The notes beneath the pieces were generated by a model, which was given only the letters and a program-made list of their open reading frames with translations, was not told the origin of the DNA and did not search any database. Positions 1 to 10,909 of a DNA stretch of 64,000 nt are shown in pieces. Source of the stretch: Massariosphaeria phaeospora (Eukaryota; Ascomycota; Dothideomycetes; Pleosporales); contig JAADJZ010000020.1 in assembly GCA_011032825.1 (NCBI GenBank), forward strand, positions 62,001 through 126,000. The letters run 5' to 3'. Position 1 is the stretch's first letter. Each line of letters begins with the position of its first letter. The position numbers and the translations under genes are program-made.

Positions 1-763
1 TAGCGCGCTAGCGCGTTTTCTATATTAACAAAAAAAGCTTCTTGCTAGCCTTTAGAAACGCGTTTTTTGAAGTGTTTACAACAAAAAACTGCAAAAAAGC
101 CTTTAAGGTTTTAAAGCTAGTTCTTATTAACGCGCAGGTAGTTCTTAATTGTGTTAAAGTACAACTGCGTACTCTATTACTACCTCTACTACAAGAAATA
201 CTATAGCAATTAAAGACACTAAGCAATACGCACAAGTTTAGATCGCAGTTAAAGCTAATACGCAATTTCTTTACTCGATTACCTGTTACAGCTTAAGCTA
301 GCTTTTTTTAGCTTGTAAAAGGTGCTAAAAGTATGCTGCATTAAAACGCGCTTTAAGCAGCCTAGATTGCTAAGCTTAAAAAGCAATTAGCAGTAATAAC
401 TAAGAGAAAAACGCGCAAACGCAAGCGGATCTAGCACAGTAGTACTATGGAGTATAGTAAAGCAGCAGGCTAGGTAGCCGCAGAGGCCTCTGTGGCTGCT
501 AGGCGGTCCAAGAAAGCTCGTAGTAGTAGTGATTAAGAAAGAGCTCAACTAGCTCTACGGCGCTGCAGCAACTGTGGTAAAACTAGGCACAACGCGCAAA
601 CGTGCTAGAAAGATACAGCAGTATTTTCTAAATCAGATGTAAGCACGACGTACGCTAGCTCCTTATTTAATAGCAATGAAATTGAAGATTCGTAACACGT
701 ATTGGTTGTGCCAAGAGATTTTGGGCCGCTCGATGGTTTGGGCTGCTCAGTGGTGGATTACGT
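1..763 (+). mobile_element. 3' end of pogo/Fot1-like DNA transposon, family P1 copy A
   Basis: This is the C-terminal end of a Tc1/mariner-pogo transposase gene plus the right terminal repeat; the 5' part lies outside the window. Read on the plus strand, about 550-600 encodes a CX2CX4HX4C zinc knuckle (CSNC..H..C) that recurs in copies at 43.7 kb (same family) and 53.8 kb (family P2). The element ends in ACGT at 763 followed by a TA (764-765), as expected for TA-duplicating pogo elements. It is clearly less mutated than the copy at 42.0-43.9 kb: it keeps GGGCCGC-type segments near its end. Stops inside the knuckle (CAG/CAA to TAG) fit RIP. The short minus-strand open frame at 20-265 is antisense to the transposase and is not a gene. 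Confidence 0.8.
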
Positions 764-891
764 TAATCCGTTAATAAAAGTCTCTGTCTAAACACAGAGA
801 TCGCTACCTTTTCTTTTCGCCTACTACCGAAACTAGTTATCTTGTAGATGCAACTCTAGTCTAAATGAAATCATGACGGGCGTGAAAGCCT
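764..891. other. Short spacer between transposon end and SQT1-like gene
   Basis: GC-balanced spacer holding the 3' flank of the minus-strand WD40 gene. A 7-bp inverted repeat (TCTCTGT..ACAGAGA, 781-800) is the only structure seen; its significance is unclear. Confidence 0.5.
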
Positions 892-2445
892 CTACTGATT
901 TACGTCGAACACAAGGCTCACATGGTCATCTCCAGCCGTCACAATCCTGTCCGCAGTTTGCACGAAGCCCATAATACCACCTCCTTCACCACCACCACGA
1001 TGACCTTTCCACTCGCCTACTAGACCCTTCGCTGCTGCTGCTGTCCCGCCCCGTGCATCCCAGCGCCGGATTACGCCGTCATAACCCGCTGATGTAAGAA
1101 GCCATCCTCCAGCCGCTGTTGAAGTAGATGACTGTGTAGATGAGGTTTTGACGAATTCGACTTTGACAACCGCTTGCGGTGATTCATCGTCTGCATGCGC
1201 TTCATCTATTCTCCGGCGAATGGCGAATCGATGTGCGGTGTCGAAGAGCATGATCGAGCCGTCGACATTGCCAGCGGCCATGATCGTCAACGGTGGTGAG
1301 GAGAAAGCTATTGTCTCGACATTATCCAGCCCGGCTTGAAGAGCTGCGATAATTTGTCCGCTCTGGCCTGCTGAGCTGGCTGCCCCTTTTGCACCGGCTT
1401 GCTTTCCACCGCCAGCCTTGTTGCGCGCGCCGCCTCCACTCGACGATTCCGCTGCGGTCGCGACATTGAGTCTGGGTAGGCCGATGACCCGAATATGACC
1501 CTCTGGACCCCCCACCGCTACGAATGTACCGCTCGGAGCAATTGCGACGCTGTACAGGCCTCCTGCGACGCGAAAACGCTCATCCTGACCAGAAAGACCA
1601 ATAACTGTCTGCGCATCCGAACTTGCTGTCAGACCTTGAGCTGCTGCATTTCCGAAAACATCCCATACGTAAAGCGAACTGTCTTCTGAGACGGTGGCTA
1701 ACAGATTCCCGTCAGGAGCCCAAGATCCAGAAGTACAAGTCTCGGTATGCAAATAGTAAGCCTGCAGCATCTGCAACTCATTGTCTTTGTCGGTGCTTAA
1801 CTGGTAGACCCAGACCGAGCCGTCATTTGCACCAAAGGCGACCACATTTGGATGCTCGGGCGAGGGGCAAGGTGCGATCCAGTTGATTTCCTGCACCTCT
1901 TGGGCCTCCGCGAGGAATTTCCACCGGTTGCCTTCGGGGACACCCTGCCAGACTCTAAGTTTTCCATCCAAGCCCGCTGTAGCCAGAAATTGGCCCTTGG
2001 GCTCGGAGAACGTGATCGCATTAATGGAGTCGTTGTGGCCTTCCAACTTGAACAGACTTTTCAAACCCTCCCTCTCCTGGGGTTGATCAGAACCGTCTCC
2101 GTTCGCCTTCGGGGCGGGTTGGGCGGACACATCGAACACATAGCCAACTTCGTCACCGCCCCCGGTAGCTACAATGTGCGAGTGCACGGGATGCTTCGCT
2201 ATGCAAAAGACACTGTCTGTGTGGGCGTCGAAGTGTGCGGATGAGTCATTCTGTAGCTGAATTTCCATTTGAGTGTCCTCGGCAGCGCCTTCTTCATCGT
2301 CATCGTCAGAATCCATAGGGTGATCCCCGACGTCTTCAATAACTTGACCAGCCTCTCCGGCATACAGCACCGCCTCGTCTTCTTCGCTCATGTCTTCGTC
2401 TTGTTCCTCCTCATGGTGGGGTTGAGCGGGGATTTGCGCTGGCAT
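892..2445 (-). CDS. SQT1: WD40-repeat ribosome assembly chaperone (Sqt1/AAMP family)
   Basis: Single-exon gene encoding about 517 residues. An acidic N-terminus (D/E-rich, about residues 10-60) precedes a WD40 propeller. Repeats end in recognisable WD-type motifs such as LRVWQG, SLYVWDVFG, SIMLFDTAHR, VIRRWDARG and SLVFDVNQ. A Gly/Ala/Ser/Lys-rich low-complexity insert lies near residues 335-370. Yeast Sqt1 and animal AAMP share the acidic tail plus propeller; Sqt1 is the dedicated chaperone of ribosomal protein uL16 (Rpl10) for loading onto 60S subunits. The open frame reaches 2454, but its first codon there is GTG; the first ATG is at 2445, so I place the start there. Function is inferred from family resemblance; other WD40 proteins are less likely. 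Confidence 0.82.
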   Translation of the reverse strand: MPAQIPAQPHHEEEQDEDMSEEDEAVLYAGEAGQVIEDVGDHPMDSDDDDEEGAAEDTQMEIQLQNDSSAHFDAHTDSVFCIAKHPVHSHIVATGGGDEVGYVFDVSAQPAPKANGDGSDQPQEREGLKSLFKLEGHNDSINAITFSEPKGQFLATAGLDGKLRVWQGVPEGNRWKFLAEAQEVQEINWIAPCPSPEHPNVVAFGANDGSVWVYQLSTDKDNELQMLQAYYLHTETCTSGSWAPDGNLLATVSEDSSLYVWDVFGNAAAQGLTASSDAQTVIGLSGQDERFRVAGGLYSVAIAPSGTFVAVGGPEGHIRVIGLPRLNVATAAESSSGGGARNKAGGGKQAGAKGAASSAGQSGQIIAALQAGLDNVETIAFSSPPLTIMAAGNVDGSIMLFDTAHRFAIRRRIDEAHADDESPQAVVKVEFVKTSSTQSSTSTAAGGWLLTSAGYDGVIRRWDARGGTAAAAKGLVGEWKGHRGGGEGGGIMGFVQTADRIVTAGDDHVSLVFDVNQ

Positions 2446-2761
2446 CGTGTTCACGCTATCCTTGATAGCAGATTTTGGGGGTTCCTGGGTATGCCAGATT
2501 CGAATGAATGGGCAGTTCCTTTCGCCTGGGGACGGGTTTATAAGGCCAGGACGCAGTGGTGCTTAGAAATGTTGTGTTTCTACCCAGAGCTTTTTATTTC
2601 GGATCCACATCGGTAATAGACCCGCAGAAACGCCGACGTCATATCTATCGATAAGCAAGCACGTGATCGGCAACCAAGGTTCATGTTCATGTACACCAAG
2701 TCTACGACTATGCGGTGCTCTATCACGTATTCTACAGGTTGCACGGGCGCATTAGAGCTCT
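2446..2761. promoter_or_regulatory. Promoter region of SQT1-like gene and 3' flank of CoA ligase gene
   Basis: About 315 bp between two minus-strand genes. It must hold the SQT1-like 5' UTR and the CoA-ligase terminator. Minus-strand promoter motifs were not resolved; no coding potential was seen. Confidence 0.4.
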
Positions 2762-4832
2762 TTACAATCTACTGCCATCCTTCCTCCTCTTTTCCTTCTC
2801 CTTGTCTCTAAGAAACCGTCTCAAGATCTTCCCTGACGGACTTTTCGGAATCTGATCAATAAACTCAACGCCACCTGTAATCCACTTGTACTTCGCTTTG
2901 TGCTTTTCAACGTGCTGCTGTATCTGGCGGGCGACCACCCGCTCATTGTCCTCGATACCAACAGACGGTGACTTGACGACAAAAGCTTTTGGCACTTCGC
3001 CGGATCTTTCGTCAGGTACCTGAATCACTGCGCAGTCATTCACTGCCGGATGAGTGAGAAGATGGGCTTCTAACTCTGCCGGGGCGACTTGATGACCCTG
3101 AGCGTGAGTTAGCGCAAGCTTCAACCTTATCCTATCTTCATCTCTTGATTTAGTAGCTCACCTTCACTTTAATCAGTTCTTTGATTCTGTCGGTAATGAA
3201 CAAATGTTCGTTTCCAGACGGCGCTTTCCTAAAGACCGCCTCGTCGCCCGTTCTTATCCATCCGTCCTGGAAGGTCTCCTTATTCGCCTTATCATTCTTA
3301 AGATAGCCCAGAACAACAGCCGGAGATTTGACAAGTAGTTCGCCGGGCTGATCATAACCTGTAACCTCCTCTCCCTCGGGGGTGACGATCTTGCATTCAA
3401 CACTCGGCAGCAAAGAACCAGATGAACCAAACCAGATATCGGCCGGGCTGGTTGAGGACACCACTGTAGATGTTTCGGTGAGACCTTGACAGCGTTAGCT
3501 TGCAATGGTAGTGCATGGTACACAGTCGTATTTACCATAGCCCTGTCTGACAGCCCATGTAGGGAAGAGTCTTTGAAGATCTTCTGCTGTTTCTTTGCCT
3601 AGCGGAGCAGCCCCAGTGAAAACAGACCATACGCTACTGAGATCATACTTGGCAAGGGTTTCCTTGTTCTTTGTCATCAAGATGATGATGGGCGGGACCT
3701 GTGCCATTGTCAACATTTAGCTATTGATGGAAGGTTTGGACATTTACCAAGAGGAGCGCATTAATTTTGTATGTCTGGATAGCTTGTAACAACGAAGTGA
3801 ACTCAAACTTAGGCAGTACTACTACGCCGTCGCCGCGATACACGCTACCGTGGCATATAACAACGAGTCCATAGATATGGGACATTGGAAGTAGCCCGAG
3901 AACCTTCTCTGTGTAATCGGACTGGTTCGCGAATCCGCGCTTAAGATCTCTGGAGGGCTTGTCGTAGCTGGCGATTTGTACTAATACTGAGTTAGCCTAC
4001 TCCTTCCATCGTTGGGAGTTGGTGACCTACGTGTGTTCGCGATGACGTTTCTGTGCGAGATCATGACGCCTTTCTGCATGGTAAATCAGCAGTTGTCCTA
4101 GCAGAGTGGGTGACAGTCTCACCGGCAGGCCCGATGTACCGCTGGAGTAGCACAGGAACGCAGTTCTCTTTGCACCATGTCCGGACTCCCAGTTGAGCGG
4201 GTCAAGACGGGCCAGCGCTGAACCTTGGTGGATGAAATCATCAACCGACTTCATGCCGGTCGGAGTGCGCTTGCCACCGCACAGCACTTGGGGCACGTCC
4301 AAGATGTAGATGCGATTGTCTGGTATCCCGCATTTGTGCGCAGCCTCTTTCGCCGTCGCCAGCAGCGGGAGGCAGGTGAAGAGGGCTTTGGCGTCCGAGT
4401 TCTTCAGTTGGTATTCGAGCTCAGCGGCGCTGTAGGCCGCGTTGGCAGGCGACTGGACGCCGCCCAAGCGGTGCGTTGCCCATGCTAGGGTCAGTGTGTC
4501 GATCTGTCAAACATCAGCGTCGTTGCCGTACGTCAAGCCATGGCCCTACTGACCGTGTTGACGGCGAAGACGGCAATGACTTTGTCCCACTCGGAGCCCG
4601 CATTCGGCTGCCACCCAAGCTCCCCCGCGAGGCCTCGTGCGAGGTAGTCGACGCGCTCCTTGACCTCCAAGCTCGAGTAAGTCTTGCCCGTCAGGCCGCA
4701 CGTAAAAGGGTGGTGGGAGTAGCCGAGGGGGTGCCGTCCGTAGCGCTCGTCGAGGATGAAGTCGCCGATGGAGATGGAGTCGGGCGGGTCGAAGGGGAGT
4801 GCTGGGACCCATGCGGGAGGGTGGAAGGGCAT
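2762..4832 (-). CDS. 4-coumarate-CoA ligase-like acyl-CoA synthetase, peroxisomal
   Basis: AMP-forming (ANL superfamily) CoA ligase activating a carboxylic acid through an acyl-adenylate. Seven exons fit one 585-residue frame: 4832-4554, 4503-4123, 4073-4031, 3980-3748, 3698-3536, 3484-3162 and 3097-2762. All six introns are 49-64 bp with GT..AG ends. Visible motifs are the ATP-binding loop SSGTSGLPKG (about 213-222), LLPMSHIYG, QGYGLTET (about 362-369), GWIRTGD (about 441-447) and the C-terminal PKSPSGKILRR with the catalytic lysine. The protein ends in Ser-Arg-Leu, a PTS1 variant, so peroxisomal import is likely. The start ATG at 4832 begins MPFHPPAW. Substrate is unknown: 4-coumarate-like aromatic acids or fatty acids are possible. 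The nearby aromatic-catabolism genes favour an aromatic acid, which is inference. Confidence 0.85.
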
Positions 4833-5431
4833 GGCGCAAGCACCAGGGCAGTTGGCCGGTCGAGGTGACGTTTGGCTCCGCTTTTGAGCCCCACACGAGG
4901 GCCGGCGACAACAGTTCGCCTGAAACGAGCCGTAACGAACTGCGATGCACCGCGATGGACTGCAATAATGTGCTGCTGCTCTATGTCTCTACGTGACGGC
5001 GGCTTGTGCCCCTATGTATGTAGAAAAAGAGTCTTGGGATGAGTTCCCCGAGGTCTCCCTGCGGCCTACATGGGGCTCCTGTCAGTCAGCCAGTAGCCAG
5101 CCAGCCAGCCAGCCCCCGCGAGCCAGCCCACCCGCCAGCCAGCTTCCCCGTCGTCTCCGTGCGGAGCAGAAGCAAAAGCGAGGCTGCTGCCTAAGCAAAA
5201 GCTGGGGTACACACGGCCGTTCTCGGCGCGGTCCCGAGGTCCCCGAGGTCCTGAGGTCCTGCCCCACGCGGTTAGCGAGCTTGGGCTTTTCTTGGCGCGC
5301 AGCGACGGCTTTCATTCTCATCACTTCAGCATTTGGCGCAGTCCCCGTTTGTTGCCCGTTCTTCACCGCCGCCCCGCGCCCTGCGCCCTGCGGTTCACCG
5401 TGCACGGGAAGCGTTTGTCGCAAGCTAAACA
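4833..5431. promoter_or_regulatory. Divergent intergenic region with CCAG microsatellite
   Basis: Shared upstream region of the minus-strand CoA ligase and the plus-strand AlkB-like locus. It is GC-rich and holds a degenerate (CCAG)n tract around 5083-5142 and AGGTCC/GAGGTC-type repeats near 5235-5260. The 158- and 165-residue open frames that cross it are low-complexity translations of these repeats and are not supported as genes. Confidence 0.5.
5083..5142. repeat. (CCAG)n-like microsatellite
   Basis: Repeated CCAG/CAGC units, perfect for about four to five units near 5097-5114 and degenerate on both sides. It lies in the divergent promoter region. Confidence 0.75.
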
Positions 5432-8310
5432 ATGCCATTGATGACTTCATCCAGCGCGTTGGCGTATGACTGGAGACTTGATGCTCCGAAGCCGCCAAAG
5501 AGAAACGGTCCAAAGTCCAGGACGCCCCTGAGTCCTCGCGGGCTGCGCGAGAACCTTCACCCCGGACGCAGCGGACCATAAGGAAATACGTTCGTCAATC
5601 GCTCCCGTTGATTCCCGGAGGTGTAAAAGATATTACCCCTAGGCTTAACCGGCGGAAGACTTTGCCTTTAGCTTTGGGGCGCAAAGCCAGGAGCAAGCAA
5701 GTCCAAGAACCATCGGTGGAAGACAGCAATCAATCACATGAGAAGGCTGAACAAGTGGAATCTATTTACGAGGCGAACACCCCTGTATCACATTTGCCTG
5801 TCGATCCGTCGACTTCTGATCTCATCTCAAAGTCTGCTCCAGGTTCCCTCGAAGACCATGTCCTCGAGCCCTGTGTCGCACAGGACATTACAGAGACGGA
5901 AGCACTCGACGAGACTAGTTATGGTATCAACATGGTGCCGCGGTCATTCCTCCAGTGTGCTACAGAATCTCCCAAAGGACCTGCTGCTCCACAACATGAA
6001 GAAGATCTCTCGGCTGTTTCTTTGCACTCACTTGGGCAAGTCCAAACTTCAGTAACCTTCAACGAACTTTCTTGTCCGCTTCTGGATTGTCGATCAGCTC
6101 CGCGGTTTCCTCCTTTTCCACCGTGGCAAACTCAAATTCTGAGTACCTTTAAAGAACGGACTGGTTCGCTTGTACAGAACCAATCGCCACTGCACGGAGT
6201 CGCACTTCCATTATTCAAATTCGATGAACCCATGCCATCGGCAGGAGAAATGGTACCACCATCAAGTACCATATCTGCAAAAGTCACCGATCCTGTATTA
6301 CAAAAGCCCCAGGCAGATAGTGATGCACGCACTCCCAAACAAGATCCGGTATGCCGGCCACATCCAGTATCCCAGCCAAAAGTGTGAGCAGAGTACCGTC
6401 AGGAGCTATGCGAGACTCTGCACTACTTCCGTTCTTACCAAGGTGGATGTTACAGTACAGGCGGGTATGCGCGAGGTTTCATGTTTGACAAAGGCGCACA
6501 TGATCGCGATTATATCGATTCAACCGTTGTCATTGCACGCGCTAGTGGTGGCATGGTTAGAGATAAGACCACAGGAGAGATGAGGATGGGAGGTGACCAG
6601 AAGGAACATCACACGGTGAGTAGTTTTCGCAACTCGATGATGTATTTCAATCCGGTTGTCATCATCGCTGGTGATCAGAATCCCCGAATGCCTAGCAAAG
6701 TACCCCACGCATACTGCGTACTCGATTATTTCAAGGGTACGCATATATGGTCAGAGAAGAGCGGTGGATATATCATGCACCGATGCCGATTCGAGAAGTT
6801 CAACGCTACGAAACCTTCTTGGTGGCAAGCGCAAGGAACGGAAGACAGTGTTACCCTTGGAGCTCTTGCGAAACCATTCAAGCAGTCTTGCAAGCATTGC
6901 GGTACTGTCTCAGAGCAGGTATACTTGCAAGGTTGGATGTGCCTTCAACCGGCCTGTGAATCCTTTTGGAAGCTTCCACCTTTGAGCTCGGACGCAGAGG
7001 GGCTAGAACCGGATAAGAAATCTCTTGAGTACGACCCGCGTTTTCTTAAGCAGAAGACCCGCTGGCCCATCGACGATAGTATTTACCCCTTAACATCGGA
7101 CAGCGCCTCACTCTCGAATCAGTCCGTGCTAGGTGAAGATTGCTCACTGGCATACTGGAGGGGAATTATGTGTCCGTACTGTGGGCGTTGCAACTCCCGG
7201 CTTCACTGGACCGCTTGGAAATGCGAGAACAAGGGCTGTTCGTTTTTCAAGAAAGTGCCGCATGCAATCATTCCCCCCACATCGTTGCGAGACCCATACT
7301 TCCCGCTGTCGACCCAGTACACTCTATCTAAGGATACCCATCTCCTATATGTAGGCCTTCACGTCTCGTTTGCGCACAACTACCGTATCAACAAGTACAC
7401 TATCCCGGGGATTGACGGTTTTGTTGTTCATATGATTGCCAACCAGACCGTTATTGAAGAGCCAGGTGGCGCAGACGACATGTTTGTAGCACTACAAGAA
7501 ACGGACATCGGTTTGCGCCGAAGGGCTCTCAAGAGTGGTGTGCTGAAAGGCGACAATTATACACGACACTTCCTCGTCAACTACGGCATGCCTTATAAAT
7601 TCATAGCAGCAACAGACTCTGTCTCCTTCGAAGGGGCCGTACGCCCAGTAACAGATACAAGAAGCCGGCTCAATTGGCCTGCGAAGTACATCCTCGCCCA
7701 GCACCAAGGCAAACCCGTTCGGGAGATTGAAGCAGACTGGAAAGCCAAGGAGTTCAATGAAGTCCTAGCGTTGGGCTACTTCGAAGACCAAAAGATCAGC
7801 TACCACGACGACGGCGAATCGGGCCTCGGGTCCACCATCGCCACGCTCTCGCTCGGCGCCCCAGGAACCATGCGCCTACGCATGAAGGCGCGCCACCACA
7901 GCGGCATTTCCAGCAAAGGCCTCTACAACGACAATCCGCCAATGCCCGGCTGCGACAAATACGACGCCCGTCTGGCCATTCAGGGCGATCTCCGCGAATT
8001 CAAACAGTGACACTGTCATGCAGCATACCAGGCTCACCTGAAGGAAGTGGCCAAAGACCTGGGATTTACGGCGGCGCGAAACGCTCCAGATGCTATCTCC
8101 ATGATGCTCGGTCATGGCGACGTGGTCATCATGCACGGCGCCGCCATCCAGAAGTACTACGAGCATGCCGTCGAGCACGAGGGCAAGTTGCGGTTCGCGC
8201 TGACGTGTCGGTACATCGACCCGGACTCGCTGCCAGACAAAGACAAGCCGACATATAAGGTGAGACCGAACTCGGGGAATTACGATGGTGCGGCCGTGGG
8301 GCGTGGTTGA
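5432..8310 (+). pseudogene. AlkB-like 2-oxoglutarate/Fe(II) dioxygenase, broken by two in-frame TGA codons and a frameshift
   Basis: An almost continuous frame of about 950 codons with three lesions: a one-base frame change near 5,575 (between frames starting at ATG 5432 and at about 5,580), TGA at 6385-6387 and TGA at 8008-8010. Reading continues in the same frame across both stops with protein-like sequence (EYRQELCETL after the first; AYQAHLKEVAKDLG after the second). The N-terminal 300 residues look disordered. The middle has two four-cysteine modules (CKHCG..C..C and CPYCG..C..C, likely zinc-binding). The C-terminal domain is AlkB-like: HxD in SYHDDGE, a distal His in YYEHAV and the 2-oxoglutarate Arg in RFALTCR. 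The family demethylates or hydroxylates nucleic acids; the substrate here is unknown. No GT..AG intron that restores the frame was found at either TGA. Sequencing error or readthrough remain possible. Confidence 0.68.
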
Positions 8311-8770
8311 GAAACGTGGAGGTGCGATAGGAGATTGGGGACGGGGGAACGATGGACCGAGAGATGACGAGGGTCATGGGGATATGTGGACCTGATCTTC
8401 AAGAACAAGGACGGGTTTGCGTCGACATAGGCGGCGGTAACTCGTGCTGGCGTTGCCGAGTCTTGGACTTTTTGATATATTCCTTGCGAGGACTGACTTT
8501 TATTCCGGCTGGGGACCGGCAACGGGCATTTTCCGGCGATAGAAGCACGCACACATGTGTATGATATTACTTACTACCTATCACAAGCCGGGCCTGCTGA
8601 AGCGCGGTTGAAACCCTGTGAATGGGAACCGCGGTTCTTGGTTTGGCACCAGTACTTGTAGAAACTCAATGACATGTAAACTTTGATCTTTGACCTATCT
8701 CATATATATTATGTAACTAACCACACAGGGCCGATCGACTTTACCACTTTACAACTGCTCCTTCCTCACT
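8311..8770. other. Convergent 3' intergenic region
   Basis: Separates the plus-strand AlkB-like locus from the 3' end of the minus-strand hydrolase gene. No coding potential. AT-rich stretches near 8,560-8,580 and 8,700-8,720 may hold polyadenylation signals, but none is definite. Confidence 0.4.
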
Positions 8771-10591
8771 TCACTTCCTCACACCCTCAACACCACCACC
8801 GTCATCCTCCAAAAACGCCGCCAGGAACGCAGCAACCTCGCCCGGCCTCTCCACCATAGGCAGATGCCCCGCGCCCTCTACAACCTCCAACTGTGATCCC
8901 TCGCCCAACCCCTCCGCCATGCGCGCCATCGTCTCCGGTAACACGCCGTCCCCCTTGCCGACCAAAAACGCGCCTTTGCCGCCATACGCCTTCATCAGCG
9001 ACCGGAAGTCGTACTCGTACAGTGCGTTGACGCCGTGCTTGAAGCCCAGCAGCGAGTTCGTGCGAACCAGACTCTTCACGTGGTCGATCTTGCGGGCCAA
9101 CACGGCGTCGTCGTAGCTCTGTTTGACGAACCAGCGGCGGACGGTGAGTTCGGCGAGCTGCTCGCCTACGACGTGTTCGCTTGAATGCGCTGACGACGGC
9201 GACGAGGAGGAAGCGGCTTCTTGCTCGGCGATGGCGATGCGCTCGCCCCAGGCCTTGGGGTTGCCGGGCGGGGCGAGCGCGTTCGTGTCGCAGGCCACGA
9301 AGGCGGTGATGCGGTGCGGATACATGAGCGCGGCGTTCAGGGCCGTGGCGCCGCCGAGGGAGACGCCGGCTATGGCTGCGGTGTTCAGGCGCAGCGTGTC
9401 GAGCAGGGCGATGACGTCGGTGGTGAGGGTGTTCATTGTGATGGGCGAGGCGGAGGACGCGGGGAGCGAGGAGCGGCCGCGGGCGTTGTAGCGCAGGATG
9501 CGGTATTTCGCGTTGGTTTTGGCGTAGAACTCGGTAACGAAGTCGTCCCAGATGGTGTAGTCGACGAGAATCGAGTTGATGAGGACGAGGACGGGCGCGG
9601 AGGGGTGGGGGTTGCCCTCGAGACGGTAGGGTAGAGTGACGCCGTCAGGGGTTGTGATGAAGCTCTCGACAGCGAGCCGTCCTGTAGGCGCATAGGAGGC
9701 AGGGAAGGTCTTGGTCAGGCCGTCGTTGCTTTGAGCTGGTACCGTCTGGGGGTCATCTAAGGAGAGTAGATCGCGTGGCGCGGCTCCGAATGTGTAGTAC
9801 AAACTATACAGTCTCCTCCTCTTTCCACCTTCTTTGACGACCTCGTTGTAGATCCGATCGTTCCACTCTGTGCTCGTAGCCGCGACGAATTCCTTGCCAC
9901 CCAGCCCGTTCTCCGGCGCATACTCGTGCAGGGCCAGAAACTCCTTTTGCTTCCCATCATTGAGATCAATGTACGATGTGACGAAGCGGCGTGTTCTCCG
10001 CCAACCAGGCACTTTCCTCAACAGCGCGACATGCTCCTCGTCGTACCATCGCCTCAGTTCCTCCTCCTTGTCGTCTCCGTCCCTCAGGGTGAAGAACACA
10101 GCTATCATAACATTGCCCTCGCCCTCGTGCTCCACCTGCTCGAGCTCCTTGTAATCGTCGTCCTTCCACTCGCGCACGAAATCGTAGAAGCGACGATCGA
10201 CGTGGATCTGCTTCATCGTGTCTCGCTCGCGCTGGCTCTGCACGGGGTCCTTGCGTAGGCGCGTGTACACGTCCTGTGTGAGGAAGTCCATATCCGTCAT
10301 GTCGTAGACGGCCATCCATTCGGGCTGTTCTTGTGTACCGCCATGTGCGTCTTTCGGGAGGTCGGTCGCGCGGTAGCGGAAGCCGTTTGTGCAGAAGGGA
10401 AGGCGCAGACGGCCGGGGCCGTGTTCGTTGTTGTACCTGAGACATCTGATAAGAGGGGGTTTCTGCTGGAGGAGCAGGCGCCGAGGTAGGGAGAGGGTTG
10501 GTTACCAGTCGTGGAACTGAGCCGCTGGGAGCGTGTCCTTGGGCTGCATGGTGACATACAGGATGCCGGGCGTGGGAGTTGGGGGCGCCAT
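8771..10591 (-). CDS. EthD-like/alpha-beta hydrolase fusion, 3-oxoadipate enol-lactonase-like
   Basis: Two exons, 10591-10506 and 10436-8771, with a 69-bp GT..AG intron that splits a Trp codon, encode 583 residues. The N-terminal part carries two dimeric alpha-beta-barrel (EthD/DABB-like) repeats, each with a WY-acidic-EH signature: HDWYNNEH at about 27-34 and RRWYDEEH at about 157-164. The C-terminal part, from about 270, is an alpha/beta hydrolase with nucleophile elbow GVSLGG (Ser about 388) and catalytic His in GAGHLPMVERP near 553. The hydrolase resembles 3-oxoadipate enol-lactone hydrolases, which open the enol-lactone to beta-ketoadipate in aromatic degradation. Neighbouring cyclase and ring-cleavage genes support that role, but the exact substrate is inferred. 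The fusion is about twice the length of a stand-alone enol-lactonase. Confidence 0.8.
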
Positions 10592-10909
10592 GGTGAAGAA
10601 CGGGGAAAGCGACGTTTGCCGTGTAGCAAGACAAAGTACTCGGAGAAGGCCATGATAACGGAAGCATAAACCTGGTCCACTACCTCCGTGACGGTGGAGG
10701 ACCGACCTCGGGCGCTTCCCCGCTGCCATCTGCCGGGTGGCACCAAGGCTAGCCGCAGTGCCGCTCAATGCCCCTCCATCATCCCGACCTCGGAACCCAC
10801 GCGGAACTCGATTTCCGCAACAAGCCCTTTGGCTATGTGCCTTGAGGGCTCTCTATACGTGACGAGATACGGCATTTACTCAAGCGATCCGCGGAGACGA
10901 TGCACACGC
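10592..10909. promoter_or_regulatory. Promoter of hydrolase fusion gene
   Basis: 318-bp spacer between tandem minus-strand genes. It holds the upstream region of the hydrolase fusion gene and the 3' flank of the muconate cyclase gene. No distinct motif was recognised. Confidence 0.4.

Noticed and set aside
20..265. Conserved 81-residue minus-strand open frame, also at 43165-43410
   Set aside because: Both copies are antisense to the C-terminal part of P1 transposase genes; the apparent conservation comes from the repeat, not from a small gene.
4993..5579. Overlapping 158- and 165-residue open frames
   Set aside because: They translate GC-rich and (CCAG)n low-complexity promoter DNA, overlap each other on opposite strands and show no family motif.
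6385..8010. TGA as selenocysteine or as a reassigned tryptophan codon
   Set aside because: Ascomycetes lack selenoprotein machinery, nuclear TGA reassignment is not expected, and the other genes here use TGA as their normal stop; a frameshift in the same locus favours decay or sequence error.
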